A stretch of DNA of 50,326 nt. It comes from Rhodanobacter sp. FW104-R8. GTDB taxonomy: Bacteria; Pseudomonadota; Gammaproteobacteria; Xanthomonadales; Rhodanobacteraceae. The stretch is from positions 1-50,326 of the forward strand of contig NZ_LVJR01000120.1 of assembly GCF_001617365.1 (NCBI RefSeq), in the 5' to 3' direction. Positions 45,480 to 50,326 of this stretch are shown here, in pieces (the stretch's first letter is position 1; each line of letters begins with the position of its first letter). The notes below the pieces were generated by a model, which did not search any database, was not told where the DNA came from, and saw only the letters and a program-made list of their open reading frames with translations. Both the position numbers and the translations under genes were made by a program.

Positions 45480-48400
45480 ACGACAGCGCCCCCGATACCC
45501 GCGAACAGACCAGCGCACAGATTCCCGCGTTGCATCTGCTAGTCAATCTCGGTTGGCGCTACCTCACGGTTGCCGAGTGCCTGAGCCTGCGCGGCAGCAC
45601 CCGCGAAGTGATGCTCAAGCCACGCCTGATCGAAATGCTGAAAAGCCGCCGTTTCGATTACAAAGGCGAGCGTTACCCGCTGTCGCCCAGCGCCATCGAC
45701 CAGATCGTGCGCGAGCTGTTCGCGCTGCCGCTGGCCGAAGGGTTGCTGGCGGCGAACGAGCGGCTGTACAACAAGTTAGCGCTGGGCATCACCGTCACCG
45801 AGTTCATGCCGGACGGCAAAAAGCACCAGCCGACTATCGCCATCATCGACTGGACCGACCCGGCGGCGAATTTGTGGGATGTCACCGAGGAGTGCGAGCT
45901 GCTGTCCGCGCAAGGCACGCATCACCGCACGCCGGATATCGTCTGCTACGTCAACGGCCTGCCACTGGTGGTGATCGAGGCGAAGCGGCCCGAGTCCGGC
46001 CAGGTCGGCAAGGCGATGGTGACCGAGGGCATCAGCCAGCACCTTCGCAATCAGCGCCAGGACGAGATTCCGCAGCTGTTCGCCTACGCGCAGCTGCTGC
46101 TGTCGATCAGCCAGACCGATGGCCGCTACGGCACCACGCATACAGCCACCAAGTTCTGGGCGCGCTGGCGCGAGGAGCAGCTCGACGAGAAGCAGCTGGC
46201 GGCGATCAAGAACCGCGCGCTGCCTCTGGATACGCAACGCGCCTTGTTCGACGGCAGGCCAGCCAGGCTGCGCGTCTATTTCGAGGCGCTGTGGACGCAG
46301 CCGATCCTACCCACCGACCAGGATCGCCTGCTCGCGGGGCTGCTTGCGCCGGCTCGCCTGTTGGAGTTCCTCCGCGGCTTCGTGCTGTTCGACCGCAAGG
46401 TGGGCAAGGTGGTCGCTCGCTATCAGCAGTTCTTCGGCATCCGTGCGCTGCTGGCGCGCATCGCGCAGAAGCGGCCCGATGGCGGGCGTGAGGGCGGTGT
46501 GTTGTGGCACACCACGGGTTCGGGCAAGAGCTTCACTATGGTGTTCCTCACCAAGGCACTGCTGTTGAACGACGGATTGAAGGAGTGCCGGGTGGTGGTG
46601 GTGACCGATCGCGTCGACCTGGAAACCCAGCTGGCACGCAACTTCATTACCGGCGGCGCGTTCGGTTCGGCCATCGCCACACGTAAAGAAGGCGAGCATA
46701 GCAAGGCCACATCCGGTCGCGAGCTGGCGCGGCGTATCGGCCACGGCACCGAACGCATCACCTTCTCGCTGGTGCAGAAATTCAACACGGCTTCCAAACT
46801 TCCTGAGTGCCGCAACGACTCGGCTGACCTGGTTGTGCTGGTGGACGAAGGTCACCGTAGCCACGGCGGTGAAACCCACGAACGCATGCGCAAGGCGCTG
46901 CCGAAGGCAGCTTACATCGCCTTCACCGGCACGCCTTTGCTGAAGGACGAAAAGACCGCGAACAAGTTCGGTGCCATCGTGCACGCATATTCCATGCAGC
47001 GCGCGGTGGAGGACGAAACTGTGGCACCGCTGCTCTACGAAGAACGCGTACCCGAGCTGGACATCAACGAAGAAGCGGTCAATCGCTGGTTCGACAAGAT
47101 CACCGCGGCGCTGTCGTCGGCACAGAGTTCGGATCTCAAGAAGAAGTTTGCCAGCAAGCGGGCCATCTACGGTGCAGCCAACCGCATCGAGCTGATTGCA
47201 TGGGACATCGCCACCCACTTCAACGAAAACATCAAGAAGCTGGAGCTGGGCCTCAAGGGCCAGGTGGCCACCGATAGCAAACTGGACGCGATCCGCTACA
47301 AGAAGGCGCTGGACGATACCGGGCTGGTAAGCAGCGCCGTCGTGATCTCTGCCCCTGATACGCGAGAAGGCAATGCCGAGATCGACGAAGACGCGATGCC
47401 GGAAGTGCAGAAGTGGTGGAAGCAGAACATCGTGGATCAGAAGCTTGATCCGGAGGAGTACGAGAAGCAGGTGCTGCAAGACTTCGGCGGCGATGGTTCG
47501 CCCGACCTGCTGATCGTGGTCGACAAGTTGCTTACTGGCTTCGATGCGCCGCGCAACACCGTGCTGTACATCGACAAGCCGCTGAAGGGTCACAACCTCA
47601 TCCAGGCCGTGGCGCGCGTGAACCGCCTGCATGATGCCAAGCGCTACGGGGTGCTGGTGGACTACCGCGGAATCCTCAAGGAGCTGGATGTGGCGGTGCG
47701 TGCATATCAGGATCTGGAGGCGCGCACCCAGGGCGGCTATGAGCTGGCCGACCTCGATGGCCTGTACCAAGACTTCAGCACGCAGTACAAACGCCTGCCT
47801 GCCTTGCATGAGCGTCTGTGGTCCTTCTTCAAAAGCGTGGCCAACCGCAAGGACACCGAGCAGTACCGCGAGATCCTGAAGCCGCATCTTGTGAAGGGAG
47901 GCGATGGCGAGGAGTATGACGCGCGGCAGAAACTGCGTGACGATTTTTCAGAGGCGCTGACCGAATTCGGCCTGTGCCTGCAGACGGCGTTGTCCTCGCG
48001 CGGCTTTTTCGAAGACCAGAGCTTCTCCGAGGAACTGATTCGTCGCTACAAGGATGACCTGCGCTTCTTTTCCAGTCTGCGCCTGATTGCCCGTCGTGAC
48101 GCGATGGAGACAATTGACTACAGCGTCTACGAGGAGCAGATCCGCAAGCTGGTGGACAGGCAGGTGATCGGCCGCGAGGTGCGCGATCCGCAAGGTGTGT
48201 ACTTGGTGCATGAGCTGGGCAAGATCGAGGATCCGCAGGATTGGTCCGAAGAAAAGACCCGCAACGAAACCGACCTTATCAAGACGCGCGTGCGCAAGAC
48301 CATCGAGCAGGAGCTCGCCGACGACCCCTACGCACAGAAAGTTTTCGGTGAACTGTTGCGGCAGGCCATCGCCGAGGCGGAGGCCATGTTCGACCATCCG

Positions 48401-48772
48401 TTGAAGCAATACGCACTGTTCAAGGCCTTCGAGCAGAAGGTCGAGGCACGTGAAACCCCTGGCATGCCGCCCGCGCTGGCGAAGAACCGGCACGCGATGG
48501 CCTACTTTGGCGCCCTGAAGCTGGTGCTGGGCGACGCAGCCTTTGACGGCATGGGGGAAGCGGAGCACCGGGCGTACACCGATCTCGTCGTGGAGATAGA
48601 TCAGGTGGTGCGCGATGCCATCGCCGAGAACTCGCTCAACCCACAGAACATCGAGGCGGCGGTGCGCAAGGCGCTGCTGCCAAAGCTCTTCGCGCGAGTG
48701 GGCCTGGATCAGGCGAAGGCCGTGGTCGACCAGATCATCCAGATCGTGCGGGTGGGCTTAAGCCGTGCGTGA
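45476..48772 (+). CDS. hsdR: Type I restriction endonuclease subunit
   Basis: 1098 residues. N-terminal PD-(D/E)xK nuclease: D154 in TPDIVCYV and E168-x-K170 in VVIEAKRPES. Two-part helicase motor: Walker A HTTGSGKS near 345, DEGH box near 455, FTGTPLL, and motif VI QAVARVNR. It translocates DNA and cuts unmodified DNA away from the recognition site, together with HsdM and HsdS. Intact and of usual length. Its start overlaps the hsdS stop (ATGA); its end overlaps the next gene by 8 bases. Confidence 0.96.
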   Translation: MNDSAPDTREQTSAQIPALHLLVNLGWRYLTVAECLSLRGSTREVMLKPRLIEMLKSRRFDYKGERYPLSPSAIDQIVRELFALPLAEGLLAANERLYNKLALGITVTEFMPDGKKHQPTIAIIDWTDPAANLWDVTEECELLSAQGTHHRTPDIVCYVNGLPLVVIEAKRPESGQVGKAMVTEGISQHLRNQRQDEIPQLFAYAQLLLSISQTDGRYGTTHTATKFWARWREEQLDEKQLAAIKNRALPLDTQRALFDGRPARLRVYFEALWTQPILPTDQDRLLAGLLAPARLLEFLRGFVLFDRKVGKVVARYQQFFGIRALLARIAQKRPDGGREGGVLWHTTGSGKSFTMVFLTKALLLNDGLKECRVVVVTDRVDLETQLARNFITGGAFGSAIATRKEGEHSKATSGRELARRIGHGTERITFSLVQKFNTASKLPECRNDSADLVVLVDEGHRSHGGETHERMRKALPKAAYIAFTGTPLLKDEKTANKFGAIVHAYSMQRAVEDETVAPLLYEERVPELDINEEAVNRWFDKITAALSSAQSSDLKKKFASKRAIYGAANRIELIAWDIATHFNENIKKLELGLKGQVATDSKLDAIRYKKALDDTGLVSSAVVISAPDTREGNAEIDEDAMPEVQKWWKQNIVDQKLDPEEYEKQVLQDFGGDGSPDLLIVVDKLLTGFDAPRNTVLYIDKPLKGHNLIQAVARVNRLHDAKRYGVLVDYRGILKELDVAVRAYQDLEARTQGGYELADLDGLYQDFSTQYKRLPALHERLWSFFKSVANRKDTEQYREILKPHLVKGGDGEEYDARQKLRDDFSEALTEFGLCLQTALSSRGFFEDQSFSEELIRRYKDDLRFFSSLRLIARRDAMETIDYSVYEEQIRKLVDRQVIGREVRDPQGVYLVHELGKIEDPQDWSEEKTRNETDLIKTRVRKTIEQELADDPYAQKVFGELLRQAIAEAEAMFDHPLKQYALFKAFEQKVEARETPGMPPALAKNRHAMAYFGALKLVLGDAAFDGMGEAEHRAYTDLVVEIDQVVRDAIAENSLNPQNIEAAVRKALLPKLFARVGLDQAKAVVDQIIQIVRVGLSRA

Positions 48773-49517
48773 AGTGTTGCTTCATGAAGCCGGCTGGAGC
48801 ATCCAGTACGGTGAGGAGATCATCCGGTTCGCAGTACGTAGGCAGCCGCAGCGCCGTCGCGGAAGCATCGCCATCCACGTCGAGCCGTCTGGCTGCGTCG
48901 TCGTGGACGCCCCGGCTGATGCTTCGCGACCGACCGTACTCGCCGCGGTGCGGAAGCGTGCGCGGTGGGTGCATGAACATCTCGCCAGCTTCCGCCGCCG
49001 GTATGTTCATGTATTGCCACGCGAATACGTCAGCGGCGAGGCCGTGATGTACCTCGGTCGTCGTTATCGTCTGAAAGTGATTCCTGCCAACGCGGCCGAC
49101 GCCGGCGTGAAGTTGTGCGGAAGCCACCTTGAGGTTCGCTGCGTCGAGCCGACGCCGACGTCGGTTCGTGAGGCCATGGAGGCCTGGTATCGCGCCCGTG
49201 CCCGCTCGGTTTTCGCCGCACGCGTCGACGATATGCTCGCGACCATTCGCTGGAAGCAATTGGCGCCTCGGATGCGCTTGCAGGCCATGAAAACCCAGTG
49301 GGGCAGCTGTTCGCCGACGGGGAAGATCACACTCAATCCGTGGCTGGTGAAAGCGCCGCGCGATTGCATCGACTACGTGATCCTCCATGAGCTGTGTCAT
49401 CTCAAGGAGCACAACCATAGCCCGCGATTTTTCAAGCTGCTTGATCGGCACATGCCGACATGGCGGCAGCGCAAAGCGCGCCTGGATGAACTCGCCGAAG
49501 TGATACTGAACCTATAG
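48765..49517 (+). CDS. YgjP/SprT-like zinc metalloprotease of type I restriction loci
   Basis: 250 residues. Zincin motif HELCH at 208-212 with a further histidine in KEHNHSP; the RMKTQWGSC-like block appears as QAMKTQWGSCSP at 173-184. This family (DUF45/UPF YgjP) is often the last gene of type I restriction operons; its function there is not established. The start is GTG 48765, overlapping the hsdR stop by 8 bases. N-terminal residues form a beta-rich domain with Arg-rich surface. Confidence 0.87.
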   Translation: MREVLLHEAGWSIQYGEEIIRFAVRRQPQRRRGSIAIHVEPSGCVVVDAPADASRPTVLAAVRKRARWVHEHLASFRRRYVHVLPREYVSGEAVMYLGRRYRLKVIPANAADAGVKLCGSHLEVRCVEPTPTSVREAMEAWYRARARSVFAARVDDMLATIRWKQLAPRMRLQAMKTQWGSCSPTGKITLNPWLVKAPRDCIDYVILHELCHLKEHNHSPRFFKLLDRHMPTWRQRKARLDELAEVILNL

Positions 49518-49548
49518 ATGCGGCAAACGCGCGGTTACAGTGTTTCCA

Positions 49549-50226
49549 TCAAGCTCCGAAAATCTGCACACCGCCGTTGCAGATCTCGTCGAGCGACTCA
49601 CCTGGCTCCAAGAACCTCATGTCGATCGGCAGGGCAAGCTTCAGCGCTCCTGCTTTGAATGCGAGTGCAACCAGCTGGAGGAGGCGCTCCTGATGCGCCT
49701 TGGCGGCCACGACGGTAAGGAGCAGGATGACTGCTGCGCTCTCGTCCTGACGATGCAGCTCCGTCAGGAAAGCCGCTTTTACCGTGGCCTCCTGTTGGAA
49801 CAGATTGCGTAGGATCATGTTTAGTGCAACCGTCGACACAGACGGTGGTCCGATCAGGACCTCGGTCTCCGCAGGTATCTCGTCCATGGCGAAACTGCCA
49901 AGTGCTCTTCCCTCCAAGATGGCTGTGATCTCTGGCGGGTAGAGCGCGATCGCATCCACGTTCGGGTTAAGCATCAGCGAGGCACCTTGCGTCAGCTCGA
50001 ACAGATCTCGGCCCGACATCGCCACGATGAGCGCTGCGTTGCTCGCTGCCTCTTCTGCTTGCCCCTTGTCACTGAAGAACGGCAGCATGGTTTGTCCGTT
50101 GTCAGGGCGTATGAACTGAATGAAACGCATGACACCTTCAGGCGGGGTCTCCATCGGTACATGGGCGTAAACCGTCGCGTTGAGCAACGCCTTGAAGAAG
50201 GCGTCTTGCGCGTATTCAGGATTCAC
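49549..50226 (-). CDS. SseB-family protein
   Basis: 225 residues. The N-terminal half (FFKALLNATVYAHVP, FIQFIRPDNGQTMLPFFSDKGQAEEA, LMLNPNVDAIALYPPEI) fits the SseB N-terminal domain, and the second half (LIGPPSVSTVALNMILRNLF) its C-terminal domain. In most bacteria the function is unknown. The start is GTG 50226, without a good ribosome site; the frame is closed by a stop about 35 bases further upstream, inside what may be the end of an insertion sequence, so the native start may have been lost. It converges with the metalloprotease gene. Confidence 0.75.
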   Translation of the reverse strand: MNPEYAQDAFFKALLNATVYAHVPMETPPEGVMRFIQFIRPDNGQTMLPFFSDKGQAEEAASNAALIVAMSGRDLFELTQGASLMLNPNVDAIALYPPEITAILEGRALGSFAMDEIPAETEVLIGPPSVSTVALNMILRNLFQQEATVKAAFLTELHRQDESAAVILLLTVVAAKAHQERLLQLVALAFKAGALKLALPIDMRFLEPGESLDEICNGGVQIFGA

Positions 50227-50259
50227 CCCTTGCGGGGGAGCCTTTGCGACAGCCGGGTT

Positions 50260-50326
50260 CTACCCCGTTAACGCGGACACTTCTAAGAAGACCGATCATG
50301 GTCAAAAAGGAGTGTCATGTCCAAGC
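50260..50326 (+). mobile_element. Possible left end of an insertion sequence with start of its transposase
   Basis: Upstream of ATG 50318 (M-S-K...) there is an AAAAAGGAGTG ribosome site, and the preceding sequence (CCGTTAACGCGGACACTTC) resembles insertion-sequence termini I associate with IS3-type elements. Only three codons are in the window, so this is a guess from context. Confidence 0.25.

Noticed and set aside
38456-50326. Second copy of the tRNA-Arg 3' end as island boundary
   Set aside because: No direct repeat of the T-arm or acceptor sequence found in this stretch.

Overview
The window is GC-rich (roughly two thirds G+C) chromosomal DNA. Gene content, codon use and the dispersed palindromes point to the Xanthomonadales/Lysobacterales, most likely a Rhodanobacteraceae member (Rhodanobacter, Dyella or a relative). 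This placement comes from pattern recognition only; no database search was possible.

Layout. (1) 1-8908, minus strand: two amino-acid operons, each headed by an attenuator-type leader peptide. The first is leader-leuA-ilvE-leuC-leuD (leuD runs off the left edge). The second is leader-homoserine dehydrogenase-thrB-thrC. Both leaders have Thr/Ile or Thr/Leu/Ile/Val control codons, and in both the predicted transcription start falls almost on the leader ATG. (2) 9034-12338: a coupled pair of periplasmic c-type cytochromes (two and three hemes) and a convergent MFS transporter. (3) 12773-17262, plus strand: a tightly packed five-gene cluster encoding a TIM-barrel sugar isomerase-like protein, a divergent LuxS, a sedoheptulose-7-phosphate-cyclase-type enzyme, a UbiG-like methyltransferase and a UbiA-family prenyltransferase. 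It resembles ebo/edb clusters but has unusual members, and it is my leading candidate for an undescribed biosynthetic system. (4) 17263-21277: an orphan zinc-hook ABC/SMC-like ATPase with a possible HEPN/anticodon-nuclease-like tail, flanked by two inverted copies of a long hairpin-rich dispersed repeat. (5) 21278-31218: a phosphate-ester scavenging region with a cyclic-phosphodiesterase/nucleotidase, an LTA-synthase-type phosphotransferase, alkaline phosphatase, glycerophosphodiesterase and a TonB-dependent receptor. (6) 31257-33286: a translationally coupled YhhN (lysoplasmalogenase family) and alkylglycerol-monooxygenase-like pair, suggesting ether-lipid breakdown. (7) 33446-38213: amino acid permease, diguanylate cyclase and M61 peptidase. 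(8) 38379-50326: tRNA-Arg(CCG) followed at once by a less GC-rich defence island. It holds an OLD-family ATPase/TOPRIM nuclease, a small two-repeat protein, a type I restriction-modification operon (half-HsdS, HsdM, DinD-like, HsdS, HsdR, YgjP-like metalloprotease), an SseB-like gene and, at the right edge, what may be the start of an insertion sequence.

The core regions (1, 2, 5-7) read as ordinary chromosome. Regions 3, 4 and 8 are accessory. Stretches longer than 300 bases without a gene are 12339-12772 (nothing recognisable), 17263-17925 and 20590-21277 (both mostly the dispersed repeat). Dispersed palindromes elsewhere sit at gene 3' ends and in two cases supply the stop codon of the preceding gene. 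No CRISPR array, rRNA or integrase was seen.
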